64,000 nucleotides of DNA, from contig JAPPNF010000086.1 in NCBI GenBank assembly GCA_028818755.1, forward strand, positions 1 to 64,000, given 5' to 3'. Below the pieces are notes generated by a model, which worked only from the letters and a program-made list of their open reading frames with translations, was not told where the DNA came from and did no database searches. Positions 13,048 to 22,724 of this stretch are shown piece after piece; positions within the stretch are counted from its first letter, which is position 1; every line of letters begins with the position of its first letter. The translations under genes were made by a program, and so were the position numbers. Source of the stretch: Deltaproteobacteria bacterium. GTDB lineage: Bacteria > Desulfobacterota > Binatia > UBA9968 > JAJDTQ01.

Positions 13048-16000
13048 CTATACCTCCGTTGTCCGCGCCGGCTCCGCCGCGCCGACGAGCTGGGTCATGA
13101 CCAGGTTGGCGTAGAGGCCGTTGGCCCGGAGCAGGTCGTCGTGGGTGCCCTGCTCGGCGATGGCGCCGGAGTCCAGCACCACGATCCGGTCGGCGTCGCG
13201 GATGGTAGAGAGCCGATGGGCGATGACCAGGGTTGTGCGGCCCTGCACCAGCCGCGCCACCGCCTGGTGGATCAGCTCCTCGTTGATGGCGTCGAGGTGC
13301 GAAGTGGCCTCGTCGAGGATCAGCACGGGCGCGTCCTTGAGCAGCGCCCGGGCAATGGCGATGCGTTGCCGCTGGCCGCCGGAGAGCTGCACGCCGCGCT
13401 CGCCCACGACCGTGTCGTAGCCCGCGGGCAGGCGGCTGATGAACCGGTGGATGTGGGCCAGGCCGGCGGCTTCTTCCACCTCCTCCTGGGAGGCGTCGGG
13501 ACGGCCCAGGCGGATGTTGTCGCGCAACGTGTTGTTGAACAGGTAGGTGTCCTGGGACACCAGCGAGACCTGCCCGCGCAGGTGGTCCAGGGCGAAGTCC
13601 CGGAGGTCCCGGTCCGCCAGCGTGACCGCGCCGGCCGCGGGATCCCAGAAGCGCAGCAGCAAGTGGGCGCAGGTGGTCTTGCCCGCGCCCGAGGGGCCCA
13701 CCAGCGCCATGGTTTGGCCCGGCTCCACGTCGAGGCACACGTCCCGCAGCGCGAGGCCGATGCCGGTATCGTAGCCGAAGCTCACGTGGTCGAAGCGGAT
13801 TCCCGGCGGCGCGCCGCCGTTGGCGGCAAGCGCCTGCGTACCGGCCTCGTCCCGCGCTCGCCCGCCGTCGCCTTCCCGCTCTGACGCGCCGTCCCGATCC
13901 CGCGGCGACACGCTGCTCTGATCCCGGGGCGCCACGCCGTCCCGGTCCGGCGGAGCCACTCCGGTCCGATCCAGCGCCGGCACGCCAGGTCCGTCCCGCA
14001 CCGGCACGGGCTCGTCCTTGACTTCGAACACGCGGCGGCCGGACTCCAGCGTCTCCATCAGCTCCTTGACCGTGCGGGCGACGTCGGTCACCGGCCCGAA
14101 CGCCAGCAGCGCCAGCACGGTGGCCAGGGGCAGCAGCGCCCGGTCCATCTCGGCCAGGCCCACGAGCCACACGCCGGTGGCCAGCACCGCCAGCGCGCCG
14201 ATGCCGGTCACCGCCTCGTTGAGGCTGGCCTGGAGCGCCTGGTCCTTGTGGAACGCGAGCTGCGCCCTGGCGAGCCGCAGGCTGTTGGCCAGCACCGAGG
14301 CGGTCTGGTGCTTCTCGTGGCCGAAGGACGCCACCTCGCGCATGCCCTGGATGCTGTCCACCAGGTGCGCGTTGAGATGTCCCAGTTCCCGGCGCACGGC
14401 GCCGCCCAGGCGGTCCGAGCGCTTCTGCGCCATGAACGGCGACGCCGCCAGCAGCACCAGGAAGGGGGCCAGCGCCAGCATCAGCGGCCAGCCCACGAAG
14501 CCCAGCACCGTCAATATCCCGACGGGGACCACCACGGCGATGAACGCCGGCGTGATGGTGTGGGCGAAGAACAGCTCTACCGTCTCCACGTCGGCGCTGG
14601 CGATGCTCACCAGGTCGCCGGAGCGGCGCCGGGTGAGATAGGCCGGCGCCAGCGGGTCCAGGGTGTCGTAGATGTCGATGCGCATCTCCGCCAGGAGCTG
14701 GTAGGCGAGGTCGTGGGGCAGCCAGCAGTCGGCCCAGGCAAGCACCGAGGCGAGCGCCACCATCGACCCCAGCAGGACCAGGTTGAAGGTGATGTCCCCG
14801 CCGCGGATCAACTGGCCCACCAGGAGTGCGCCGGCCGCGCCGACTCCCACCACGGAAGCCTGGAACAGCACCCCGGCCGAGAACGACACCACGAGCTTGC
14901 GGAGGAACGGCCGCACCAGCGCGCCCAGCCGCCGCAGGACCGTGAAGGCCGGCAGCGGCGCCGCCGCGCGCACGGTTCCCGCCACCGGCGCCTCCGCGAC
15001 TTCCCCCGGCTCGGTTTCGGCGGACGCGGCTGGCGCCTCGCGCTCGGCCAGCGCCTCGGCGTCGCCCGCCTGGGCCTGGGCGGCCATCAGCCGGGAATAG
15101 GTGCCGCCGCTTTCCAGCAGCGTCCCGTGGCTGCCGGTCTCCACCACCCGGCCGCGTTCCAGCACCACGATCCGGTCGGCGTGGATCACGCTCGACAGCC
15201 GGTGTGCGATGATCATGGTGGTGCGCCCCTCCATGAGCTTGCGCAGCGCCTCGTTGATTACCGCCTCGCTCTGGGCGTCCACGCTCGACAGCGCCTCGTC
15301 CAGCACCAGAATCGGCGCGTCCTTGAGGATCGCCCGGGCGATGGCGATTCGCTGGCGCTCGCCGCCCGAGAGGCGCACGCCGCGCTCGCCCACCACGGTG
15401 TCGTAGCCCTCCGGCAGTCCGGCGATGAACTCGTGGATGTTGGCCGCCCGCGCCGCCTGCTCCAGCTCGCCGGCGGTGGCCTCGGGCCTGGCCATGCGCA
15501 GGTTGTCGGCGATGGTGCCGTAGAAGAGGTACATGTCCTGGGCCACCACCGCGATGTGCCGGCGCAGCACGTGGAGCGGAATGGTGCGGATGTCCCGGCC
15601 TCCCAGCAGGACGCGGCCCTGCTGGGGATCGGCGAAGCGCAGCATCAGCGACACCAGGGTGGACTTGCCGGCGCCGCTGGGGCCCACCACGCCGAGCTTC
15701 TCGCCCGGGCGCAGCTCCAGGGACACCTCCCGGAGCGCGGGCCGGCTGCCCTCGCGGTAGGCGAAACTCACGTCCTCGTAGCGGACGGCGGGCTCGAAGG
15801 ATGCCTCGCCGGTGGTCTCGTCCCCGGCCGGGTCGCGCACGGTCACGGGCGTCTCCAGCAGCGCGAAGATCCCTTCGGCCGAGGCCATGGCGTTGATGCC
15901 CTGGTGATACAGGACCATCAGCTCCCGCGTGGGGCGGAAGATCTCCGCGCCCATGATCAGGATCACGATCAGCGAGCGGATCTCCAGGTCGCCGGCGCTC

Positions 16001-16794
16001 ACCTTGAGGGCGCCCCAGGCCAGCGCGCAGGCGGTGCCCCCCAGGATGCCGAAGGTGGTGACGCCGACCGAGACCATGTTGACCGCCAGCACGCCCATGG
16101 TGGTGCGGTAAAGATGGCGCGCCCGGGCCGCGAGGGCCGCCCCCTGGCTGCGGGTCCGCCCAAAGATCTTGAGGGTGGCGATGCCCTGGATGCTGTCCAG
16201 GAAGTCGGCGCCGAAGGCGCCGTAGGAGGCGCGGCGGCGCCGGCTGCTCTCCTCGGTGAACATCAGGAACAGCGGCGTCTCGAGCAGCGTCAGCAGGGCG
16301 AAGACGACGAAGATGAGCCCGATGACGACGTCGAAGGACGCCATCAGGAAGAAGATCAGTATGGGCGCCACCCCGGCCACCACCATCTGCGGCAGGAACT
16401 GGCCGTAGAAGGTCTGGAGCTGCTCCACCCCTTCGCCCAGGGACAGCAGCACGTCGCCGGTGCGTTTCTGGTCGAAGTGCCCGGGGCCCAGGTCCAGGGC
16501 GTGGCGGTAGAGCTTGTCATGGAGCCCTTCCTTGACCCGTGCGGCGGTCTCCTGGCTGACCATGTCGCGCAGGTACTGGAACACCGCCCTCAGCGCGATG
16601 AAGCCGGCCACGGCCGCAAGGTATGGAGTCAGCGACGAGAAGGCGGCGCCGGTAAGGACGCCGGCGATGATGAGCCCGGAAAAGGCCAGCCGCGAGATGC
16701 CCGCGGCCACGGCGAGCAGGCCGAGCAGGGCGGCGGCGGCGATGCGCATGCGCACGCCGCGGGTATGGGTGAGCAGTCGTCGGTCCAGGTACAT
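13048..16794 (-). CDS. fused double ABC exporter (CydDC-like architecture)
   Basis: A 1248-residue protein holding two complete exporter halves in one chain. Half 1 has six helices (about 17-300), then an NBD with Walker [30 protein letters not shown] and [12 protein letters not shown]. Half 2 has helices from about residue 620, then an NBD with [29 protein letters not shown] and [10 protein letters not shown]. Both NBDs keep catalytic Glu and look active. CydDC, the thiol exporter needed for cytochrome assembly, has this order but as two proteins. A lipid or drug exporter is possible too. A repetitive hydrophilic linker interrupts half 2 between its membrane and ATPase parts. It is transcribed ahead of the ZnuA-like gene. 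Confidence 0.8.
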   Translation of the reverse strand: MYLDRRLLTHTRGVRMRIAAAALLGLLAVAAGISRLAFSGLIIAGVLTGAAFSSLTPYLAAVAGFIALRAVFQYLRDMVSQETAARVKEGLHDKLYRHALDLGPGHFDQKRTGDVLLSLGEGVEQLQTFYGQFLPQMVVAGVAPILIFFLMASFDVVIGLIFVVFALLTLLETPLFLMFTEESSRRRRASYGAFGADFLDSIQGIATLKIFGRTRSQGAALAARARHLYRTTMGVLAVNMVSVGVTTFGILGGTACALAWGALKVSAGDLEIRSLIVILIMGAEIFRPTRELMVLYHQGINAMASAEGIFALLETPVTVRDPAGDETTGEASFEPAVRYEDVSFAYREGSRPALREVSLELRPGEKLGVVGPSGAGKSTLVSLMLRFADPQQGRVLLGGRDIRTIPLHVLRRHIAVVAQDMYLFYGTIADNLRMARPEATAGELEQAARAANIHEFIAGLPEGYDTVVGERGVRLSGGERQRIAIARAILKDAPILVLDEALSSVDAQSEAVINEALRKLMEGRTTMIIAHRLSSVIHADRIVVLERGRVVETGSHGTLLESGGTYSRLMAAQAQAGDAEALAEREAPAASAETEPGEVAEAPVAGTVRAAAPLPAFTVLRRLGALVRPFLRKLVVSFSAGVLFQASVVGVGAAGALLVGQLIRGGDITFNLVLLGSMVALASVLAWADCWLPHDLAYQLLAEMRIDIYDTLDPLAPAYLTRRRSGDLVSIASADVETVELFFAHTITPAFIAVVVPVGILTVLGFVGWPLMLALAPFLVLLAASPFMAQKRSDRLGGAVRRELGHLNAHLVDSIQGMREVASFGHEKHQTASVLANSLRLARAQLAFHKDQALQASLNEAVTGIGALAVLATGVWLVGLAEMDRALLPLATVLALLAFGPVTDVARTVKELMETLESGRRVFEVKDEPVPVRDGPGVPALDRTGVAPPDRDGVAPRDQSSVSPRDRDGASEREGDGGRARDEAGTQALAANGGAPPGIRFDHVSFGYDTGIGLALRDVCLDVEPGQTMALVGPSGAGKTTCAHLLLRFWDPAAGAVTLADRDLRDFALDHLRGQVSLVSQDTYLFNNTLRDNIRLGRPDASQEEVEEAAGLAHIHRFISRLPAGYDTVVGERGVQLSGGQRQRIAIARALLKDAPVLILDEATSHLDAINEELIHQAVARLVQGRTTLVIAHRLSTIRDADRIVVLDSGAIAEQGTHDDLLRANGLYANLVMTQLVGAAEPARTTEV
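13880..13996 (-). repeat. 24-base coding repeat in exporter linker
   Basis: Inside the exporter, five imperfect eight-residue units follow each other (for example [32 protein letters not shown]). They make a charged, Pro/Gly-rich linker between the second membrane domain and its ATPase. Recent tandem duplication of 24 bases is the likely cause. Confidence 0.7.
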
Positions 16795-16985
16795 GAAGCC
16801 ACCAACTCCAGTTTCAGGAAATTAGAAGGTCACCGGCCCGAATACAAGGCTGCCGTGGGCGTCATGGATATCCTGGAGGCCGTTCTAGGCAAAAGAGAAA
16901 ATTTGGTCAAGCTAACTTTAGGTATTGCACTCCAAAGAAGTTTGAAGTATGGATGCCGGAAATATCCTGTGAAGGGGGCCATACA

Positions 16986-18020
16986 ATGTCGGGAAAAGCA
17001 TTAGGGACAAAGCTGGTGGTGGCCATCGTGGCGGTCGTCGGCCTGTCCATGGGGATGGCGGGCAACGCCCTCGCGAACGGTGAAGTCAACATCTATTCCT
17101 ACCGGCAGCCGTTCCTCATCAAGCCGATGCTGAGCGCCTTCACGCACCAGACCGGGATCAAGACCAACGTGGTATTCGCGCCCAAGGGAATGATCACGCG
17201 GCTTCAGAAGGAGGGAAAGAACAGCCCGGCCGACGTGATCCTGACGGTAGACATCGGGCGGATCAACGACGCCGTGGAGGCAGGCGTACTGCAACCGGTG
17301 AAGACAAAGAAGCTCACCGTGAACATTCCCTCGCATGACCGGGACCCATCGGGTCTCTGGTACGCGCTCACGAGACGCGCGCGCGTCGTCTACGCCTCCA
17401 GGGAGAGGGTGAAGCCGGAGGACCTCACCACCTACGAGGCCCTGGTTGATCCCAAGTGGAAGGGCCGCATCTGCATCCGCTCGTCGAAGAACGCCTACAA
17501 CGTGGCGCTGCTCGCTTCGCTCGTGGCCCATCACGGCGAGAAGAAGGCCGAGGAGTGGGCCAGGGGCCTGAGGGCCAACCTGGCGCGCAAGCCTCAGGGC
17601 AACGACCGGGCGCAGGTCAAGGCCATCTTCGCGGGCGAGTGCGACATCTCTCTCGGAAACTCCTACTACATGGGCAAGATGCTCACCAACGAGAAGCAGA
17701 TCGCGTGGGCGGAGTCCGTGTTCCTTTTCTTCCCCAACCAGAAGGGCCGCGGCGCCCACATGAACATCAGCGGCGCCGGCGTGACGAAGCACGCGGGGCG
17801 GAAGGACAACGCCGTCAAGCTCCTGGAGTTCCTGAGCGATGACCTGGCGCAAAAGATGTACGCTGAGCAGAACTTCGAATACCCCGTTAAGCCGGGCGTT
17901 CCCTGGTCCGGCCTGGTCGAGTCCTGGGGCAAGTTCAAAGCCGACGAAGTCGACATGGTCAAGGTCGCCGGGAACCGGACGACGGCCATCAGGATTTTCG
18001 ACCGCGTCGGCATCCCGTAG
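16986..18020 (+). CDS. Fe(III) ABC transporter substrate-binding protein (FutA/FbpA-like)
   Basis: Periplasmic iron-binding protein of 344 residues, start chosen at the ATG after AAGGGGG. The signal peptide ends near NALA. Family features are VNIYSYRQPFLIKPML at the mature N-terminus, FAPKGMITRLQKEG, and the iron ligand Tyr pair in LGNSYYMGKM. Proteins of this type hold ferric iron, often with carbonate or directly by Tyr residues, and hand it to an FbpB/FbpC importer. No permease or ATPase gene is nearby. The neighbours are bacterioferritin and a DtxR-type regulator, making an iron cluster. A weak promoter (TTGCAC, 17 bases, TATGGA) precedes it. Confidence 0.9.
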   Translation: MSGKALGTKLVVAIVAVVGLSMGMAGNALANGEVNIYSYRQPFLIKPMLSAFTHQTGIKTNVVFAPKGMITRLQKEGKNSPADVILTVDIGRINDAVEAGVLQPVKTKKLTVNIPSHDRDPSGLWYALTRRARVVYASRERVKPEDLTTYEALVDPKWKGRICIRSSKNAYNVALLASLVAHHGEKKAEEWARGLRANLARKPQGNDRAQVKAIFAGECDISLGNSYYMGKMLTNEKQIAWAESVFLFFPNQKGRGAHMNISGAGVTKHAGRKDNAVKLLEFLSDDLAQKMYAEQNFEYPVKPGVPWSGLVESWGKFKADEVDMVKVAGNRTTAIRIFDRVGIP

Positions 18021-18141
18021 GGTCCCTGCGCAACCTGGACAACCCCGCACGTCTTCTTTCAAAAGACCCCGTATTCGACTATGCTCCCACACACCGGAAC
18101 CCTCGGTTCGCAGGGGGGCCGTGGACGGAGGAGGTGTAACC

Positions 18142-18639
18142 ATGAAAGGCGATCCGAGGGCGCTCAAGGCGCTCAACGACGTGCTGCGGAAAGAGCTGAC
18201 GGGAATCAATCAATACTTCATGCACTCGCGGATGTGCCGCAACTGGGGCTACCAGGTCCTGGACCAGTTCATCTGGAAGGAGTCCATCGAGGAGATGCAG
18301 CACGCGGACGAGGTCATCAACCGCATCCTGCTGCTGGACGGCGTGCCCAACGTCGCCGGTTACGACAAGATCATGGTGGGCAAGACCGTCAAGGAGCAGT
18401 TGGAGAACGACCTCGGCTTGGAGGACGCCGCCATCAAGGTGCTGCACGCCAGCATCGCCACGTGCAACGAAGCGGGAGACCACGTGAGCCGCGAGCTGCT
18501 GGAACGGATCCTGGCGGACGAGGAGAACCACGTGGACTGGATCGAGGCGCAGCTCCACCTGATCCAGGAGGTCGGCATGGAGAACTACCTGGCGCAGCAG
18601 ATCCATGCCGCGGGCGGCGGCGAAGCAGGCGGAGCTTGA
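18142..18639 (+). CDS. bfr: bacterioferritin
   Basis: Iron-storage ferritin of 165 residues, four-helix bundle. All ferroxidase ligands sit at the classical positions: Glu18, Glu51, His54, Glu94, Glu127 and His130. The heme-ligand Met52 (IEEMQHADEVINRIL) is present too, so a 24-mer with heme at subunit interfaces is expected. GGAGGAGG precedes the ATG. The C-terminal tail is Gly/Ala-rich and slightly longer than in E. coli. It stores iron in the cytoplasm and is placed between an iron-binding protein and a metal-responsive regulator. Confidence 0.95.
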   Translation: MKGDPRALKALNDVLRKELTGINQYFMHSRMCRNWGYQVLDQFIWKESIEEMQHADEVINRILLLDGVPNVAGYDKIMVGKTVKEQLENDLGLEDAAIKVLHASIATCNEAGDHVSRELLERILADEENHVDWIEAQLHLIQEVGMENYLAQQIHAAGGGEAGGA

Positions 18640-18673
18640 GGACGGCAGCCGTCGCCGACAGGGTGAAACCGAC

Positions 18674-19348
18674 GTGGTCGTAAAGCGATCGGAAGTCTCT
18701 TCCGCCACGGAAGACTATCTCAAGGCCATCTACAGCCTGGCCGAGGAGAACGACCAGGTGATCGCGGCGCGAGTGGCGGAGGACATCGGCGTGACGCCCT
18801 CCACCATGTTCAGCGCGCTCCGCCGGCTCGAGAAGGAAGAGTTCGTGCGGGTGGAGCGCCGCAAGAACATCTACCTGACGCCCAAAGGCCGGGAGGTGGC
18901 GGAGGCCATCCTGCGCCGGCACTTTCTCACCGAGCGGCTGCTGACGGACCTGCTGGGGCTCGACTGGGTTACCGCCCACCAGGAGGCTCACCACCTGGAG
19001 CACGCCATATCGCCGGTGGTGGAGGAGCGGCTGGCCGCGATCCTCGACAACCCGTCCACTTGCCCCCACGGGAACCCCATTCCGGTAAAGGGAGAGCCGT
19101 CACCGCGCCGCGAGTGGAAGCCCCTGAACACCGCGGAAGCGGGCACCGAGGTCATCTTCCGCTGCATCACCGAGACCGGCGAGCGCGACGCGGTGCTGCT
19201 TTCGTTCCTCTATGACCACGAGGTCCGTCCCGGCACCGGGATCGACATTCTCGACGTCGCGCCGTCCCTCGGCACCATCAGCCTCAAGGTGGGAGTGAAC
19301 GAGGTCGTCCTCGGCCTGGAGGCCGCCAAGAAGATCTACGTGCAGTGA
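18674..19348 (+). CDS. DtxR/MntR-family metal-dependent regulator
   Basis: Regulator of 224 residues when read from GTG at 18674, where the family alignment begins (SSATEDYLKAIYSLAEE). An upstream ATG at 18605 would overlap bfr and add non-family residues. It has a winged helix (VIAARVAEDIGVTPSTMFSALRRLEKE), a dimerisation/metal domain with EAHHLEHAISPVVEERL and CPHGNPIP, and a C-terminal SH3-like (FeoA) domain ending EAAKKIYVQ. DtxR-type proteins repress iron uptake genes when loaded with Fe(II) or Mn(II). The linked FutA and bfr genes are natural targets (inference). It starts 35 bases after bfr. Confidence 0.88.
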   Translation: MVVKRSEVSSATEDYLKAIYSLAEENDQVIAARVAEDIGVTPSTMFSALRRLEKEEFVRVERRKNIYLTPKGREVAEAILRRHFLTERLLTDLLGLDWVTAHQEAHHLEHAISPVVEERLAAILDNPSTCPHGNPIPVKGEPSPRREWKPLNTAEAGTEVIFRCITETGERDAVLLSFLYDHEVRPGTGIDILDVAPSLGTISLKVGVNEVVLGLEAAKKIYVQ

Positions 19349-19381
19349 CCCCGGCAGGACCCGTCAAGGGGTCGCGAATGT

Positions 19382-20245
19382 CTACACCAGCGCCGCCACG
19401 GCCACGCCCGCAGCGACCACGCCCATCCAGCACAGCCGCCTGAACCCGATCCGGTCCCCCAGCCAGATCCGCGCGGTGACCGCGGTGACGGCGGCGAAGC
19501 ACGAAAAACCGATGGCCGCGCCGACCCGACCGCCGCCGGCTGAGCCGGTCAGGAACAAGCCCAAGGCTCCCGTTTCCAGAAACGCCTGCAGGAGCACCAG
19601 CGGCCACGTCGTGCCGCGCGGCCAGACCAGCGGCCTGCGCTGCCGTTCGAGCGCCATGAAGCCCAGCGCGCCGGCCAGAGCGAAGGCGCGGTTCAGATAC
19701 ACCGCCGGAACCGTGCCGAGCGCGGCGCCGGCCTCCTGCGCAAGGAACATGCGCAGCGCCACCGAGACCGCGGCGCCGAGCCCCAGAAGCGCGGTCACGC
19801 GCAACCAAGCGCGGTCGTAGCGCTCCTTCCCCGGCCGCTCGGGCTGGGCGAGCATCGCCACGCCGCCGAAGACCGTCAACGCCGCGACCCCGTGGAGCCA
19901 GTGATAGGGATGGCCGGCCAGCACGTTCAGCCCCACGAGCATCACCGTGAAGCTCGACGTGGCCGGAGACGCCACCGTCACCGGCCCCCGCACCAGCGCA
20001 CGGAAGAGCAGGGCCAGCACCACGACGTTCAGCAGGCCGGACGCGGTCGAGGCGCCCCAGCCCCACGCGTTCCATGCCGGCCAACCGCCGCTCGCCGCGA
20101 ACCAGACCGTCATGACGGCGAACGGAGGGATCATGATGAGCGCGATGAGCACGGACAGGGAGATGCGGCTCGCCGTCACCCGTGCCACGCAGTCGGACAC
20201 GCCGATCAGCCCGGCGCCGCACAACCCCCAGATCACTCCGCCCAT
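19382..20245 (-). CDS. EamA/DMT-family transporter
   Basis: Membrane protein of 287 residues with about ten helices in two EamA repeats. The N-terminus MGGVIWGLCGAGLIGVSD and the second-repeat end WLGDRIGFRRLCWMGVV are typical of drug/metabolite transporters. The ATG was chosen because GGAG lies seven bases before it and the preceding in-frame stretch is hydrophilic and unrelated. The substrate is unknown. It is convergent with the DtxR-type gene and divergent from ubiD, with a gap of about 225 bases to the latter. Confidence 0.82.
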   Translation of the reverse strand: MGGVIWGLCGAGLIGVSDCVARVTASRISLSVLIALIMIPPFAVMTVWFAASGGWPAWNAWGWGASTASGLLNVVVLALLFRALVRGPVTVASPATSSFTVMLVGLNVLAGHPYHWLHGVAALTVFGGVAMLAQPERPGKERYDRAWLRVTALLGLGAAVSVALRMFLAQEAGAALGTVPAVYLNRAFALAGALGFMALERQRRPLVWPRGTTWPLVLLQAFLETGALGLFLTGSAGGGRVGAAIGFSCFAAVTAVTARIWLGDRIGFRRLCWMGVVAAGVAVAALV

Positions 20246-20471
20246 GATATTCTCCGGCTCCCGGCCTCCATGCCTTGCCCGGTCCTTTCGATTTCCCTTC
20301 AGACCTTTCAGACTCTCCAGCCGGTCGCAACCGCGGACTCGAAATGTCCCCGAGACTGTGGTACGGCTCAAACAGGAAGTGCCCGTCCCGCAATGGGCTA
20401 CCCCAGGCTTGGAATGGGCACCGGGACAGGCCTCTTGAAGCGGGCGATAACGAGCGAGAAGGGAGAACTGG

Positions 20472-21905
20472 ATGCAACCGGTAACCGACATGCGAAGCTA
20501 CATCGAGCGGCTGGACGCCATGGGCGAGATCAAGCGCATCGAGGGAGCGGATCTGGACACGGAGGTGGGGGCGCTCACCGAGCACATGGGCGACATCGAG
20601 TCGCAGGCGCTGCTGTTCGACGGGTTCGCGGGGTTTCCCAAGGGCTTTCGCATCATCTCCAACCTGTTCCGCACCTGCCCGCGCTCGGCGGTGGCCATGG
20701 GCCTGCCGACGGACGTCAAGGGGGTGGACTTCCTCCACGCCTGGCGCCAGCGCAGCCTGGAATTTCAGCCGATGCCCTACGAGCAGGTGGAAGGCGGGCC
20801 GGTGTTCGACAACCAGATGGAAGAGGACGACGTGGACCTGACCCGGTTCCCCACTCCCATGTGGCACGACCTCGACGGCGGCCGCTACATCGGCACCGGG
20901 TGCGGCGTCATCACCAAGGACCCGGAGTCGGGCGGCATCAACATCGGCACCTACCGGGTGATGATCCAGGAAAAGAACAAGGTCTCGGTCAAGATGAACA
21001 AGGGCAAGCACGGGCGCCTGGCCATGGAGCGCGCCCACGCCCGCGGCGAGTCGCTGCCCGTGGCCATCACCCTCGGGCAGGAGCCCAGCGTGATGCTGTC
21101 GTCGCAGATGCCGCTGCCGCCGTCGGTGAACGAGTACGAGTTCGCCGGCTGGATGCAGGGCAGCCCCATCCCGGTGGTGCGGGGCGCCGTCACCGGCCTC
21201 CCCATCCCCGCCAACGGCGAGGTGGTGCTGGAAGGCGAGATCCCGCCGCTGCCGCCGGAGGAGTTGCCCAAGGAGGGCCCCTTCGGCGAGTGGCCGGGCT
21301 ACTACACCGAGGCCACCGAGGGCGACGTGCCGCTCATGACCGTCAAGCGGGTCTACTACCGGAACGACCCCATCATCCTGGGCGCGCCGCCGGTGCGGCC
21401 GCCCAACAGCTATCTGCCGATTCCGCTGGGCGCCATCACCCTCTGGGAACAGCTCGAGAAGGCCGGCATCCCCGACGTGAAGGGGGTCTGGGGCTTCGTC
21501 TACGGCGGGCAGCCGGGACCGTTCACGGTCATCTCCATCAAGCAGCGCTACACCGGCCACGCCAAGCAGGCGCTGCTGGTGGCCGCCGGCGCGCGCGCCG
21601 GCGCCTACGGCGGCAAGATGGTGGTGGTGGTGGACGACGACGTGGACATCACCAACCCCGGCGAGGTCATCTGGGCCCTTTCCACCCGCTGCGACCCGCG
21701 CGAGGGCATCGACATCGTCAAGAACGTGTGGGCCTCGGTGTGCGAGCCCGTGATCTCCCCCATGGACCGGGACACCAAGGGCTACGTCACCGACCGCGTG
21801 CTCATCGACGCCTGCCGGCCGTACCAGTGGATCGACCGCTTCCCGCCGGTGAACGCGTTCGAGCCCAAGTACAAGCAGGACGTCGCGAAAAAATGGGGCG
21901 TTTAG
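20472..21905 (+). CDS. UbiD-family decarboxylase
   Basis: A 477-residue member of the UbiD family, prenylated-FMN-dependent (de)carboxylases of aromatic or unsaturated acids. Recognisable stretches are MRSYIERLDAMGEIKRIEG at the start, GGRYIGTGCGVITKDPESG, NIGTYRVMI, EGEIPP with the conserved acidic residues, and GGYYTEATEGD-like GYYTEATEGDVPLMTV. GGGAG precedes the ATG. No UbiX gene (the cofactor maker) is nearby, so cofactor would come from elsewhere. The substrate is unknown; ubiquinone synthesis is less likely than aromatic catabolism given the surrounding accessory genes. Confidence 0.88.
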   Translation: MQPVTDMRSYIERLDAMGEIKRIEGADLDTEVGALTEHMGDIESQALLFDGFAGFPKGFRIISNLFRTCPRSAVAMGLPTDVKGVDFLHAWRQRSLEFQPMPYEQVEGGPVFDNQMEEDDVDLTRFPTPMWHDLDGGRYIGTGCGVITKDPESGGINIGTYRVMIQEKNKVSVKMNKGKHGRLAMERAHARGESLPVAITLGQEPSVMLSSQMPLPPSVNEYEFAGWMQGSPIPVVRGAVTGLPIPANGEVVLEGEIPPLPPEELPKEGPFGEWPGYYTEATEGDVPLMTVKRVYYRNDPIILGAPPVRPPNSYLPIPLGAITLWEQLEKAGIPDVKGVWGFVYGGQPGPFTVISIKQRYTGHAKQALLVAAGARAGAYGGKMVVVVDDDVDITNPGEVIWALSTRCDPREGIDIVKNVWASVCEPVISPMDRDTKGYVTDRVLIDACRPYQWIDRFPPVNAFEPKYKQDVAKKWGV

Positions 21906-21954
21906 GAGCCTGCATCGTGGGGACCGGCCTCCAGGGGCGCCGACGCTCCGCATT

Positions 21955-22055
21955 CGTCATTACCGCGAAAGCGGGAATCCAGGGGTGGGGAGGGGCGAAA
22001 CGGAGGTGATTCCCCACCTCACCCCTCCTGGATTCCCGCTTTCGCGGGAATGACG
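21955..22055. repeat. inverted pair of GTCATTCCCGCGAAAGCGGGAATCC repeats
   Basis: Two facing copies (CGTCATTACCGCGAAAGCG... and ...CTTTCGCGGGAATGACGG) separated by about 35 bases. Each is itself a hairpin and together they can form a long cruciform. They fill the gap between ubiD and the SCO gene and may end the ubiD transcript. Confidence 0.9.
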
Positions 22056-22065
22056 GAGAGAAGGG

Positions 22066-22698
22066 ATGGAGCGAATGAAGGCGGTTCTTTGCAGGATGTT
22101 GACGGCCGCTGCGCTGGCCCTGTCGGTCGTGCTGGCGCCCGGTACGGAAGCGTCCGCCCACAAGTCCATCCTCAAGGTCGAGTTCGCCGAACGGCGCGAG
22201 CTCAACGTCCTCATCGACAACTTCGCTCTCACCGACCAGAACGGCGGGCGCGTGGAGTTCCGCAAGCTCCGGGGCAAGCCGTTGGTCATCAACTTCATGT
22301 ACACGTCGTGCCCGGACGTCTGTCCGCTGTTGACGGCGAGCCTCAAGATCCTCCGGGACCACATGAAGCCGGCGGAAGCCAGGGACATCCGCTTCCTGTC
22401 CATCACCACGGACCCGGAGATCGATTCGCCGAAGGTGCTCAAGGCCTACAGCAAGCGGCATGAGGCCGACGCCCCCAACTGGTGGTGGCTCACCGGAGAG
22501 GCCCGGGAGCTGGCGCCGGTCTGGCAGGGCTTCGGTGTCAGTGTGAAGCGGCTCGCCAAGGGTCTCATCGAGCACACCACCCTCACCGTGGTGGCGGACG
22601 CTCAGGGATTCATGCGCTTCGCCTACTTCGGGTCCGCACCGGACCCGGACGTCCTCCTGAAGGACCTGAGAGCGCTCGAGAAGGAGGCCGCCACCTGA
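22066..22698 (+). CDS. SCO1/SenC family protein
   Basis: Exported thioredoxin-fold copper chaperone of 210 residues. A signal peptide or anchor (about 5-30) is followed by the CxxxC copper site (YTSCPDVC, Cys82 and Cys86) and the distal His in IEHTTLTVVAD (His170). It differs clearly from the SCO protein encoded at 5523. It stands 26 bases before a Cu/Zn-efflux-type permease-SPFH fusion, suggesting shared copper handling in the envelope. An alternative ATG lies three codons downstream (22075) behind GGATGGAG. Confidence 0.9.
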   Translation: MERMKAVLCRMLTAAALALSVVLAPGTEASAHKSILKVEFAERRELNVLIDNFALTDQNGGRVEFRKLRGKPLVINFMYTSCPDVCPLLTASLKILRDHMKPAEARDIRFLSITTDPEIDSPKVLKAYSKRHEADAPNWWWLTGEARELAPVWQGFGVSVKRLAKGLIEHTTLTVVADAQGFMRFAYFGSAPDPDVLLKDLRALEKEAAT

Positions 22699-22724
22699 AC
22701 GACGGCCATCCTGAAGGTTGAGCC

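Noticed and set aside
13048-16794. Firm naming of the double exporter as CydDC
   Set aside because: Domain order fits, but I see no residue pattern that separates CydDC from other heterodimeric exporters, so only the architecture is stated.
14248-17004. Very long open frame (over 900 codons) opposite the ABC exporter
   Set aside because: It is antisense to a clearly conserved protein. Its translation is Arg/Gly/His/Gln-rich with no domain, as expected in a high-G+C genome.
18605-18673. Upstream start of the DtxR-type regulator inside bfr
   Set aside because: It adds residues with no family match and overlaps bacterioferritin. The GTG at 18674 begins next to the conserved domain.
19347-19373. 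Terminator between the DtxR-type and EamA genes
   Set aside because: GACCCC/GGGGTC gives only six pairs with a 15-base loop and no U-tract.
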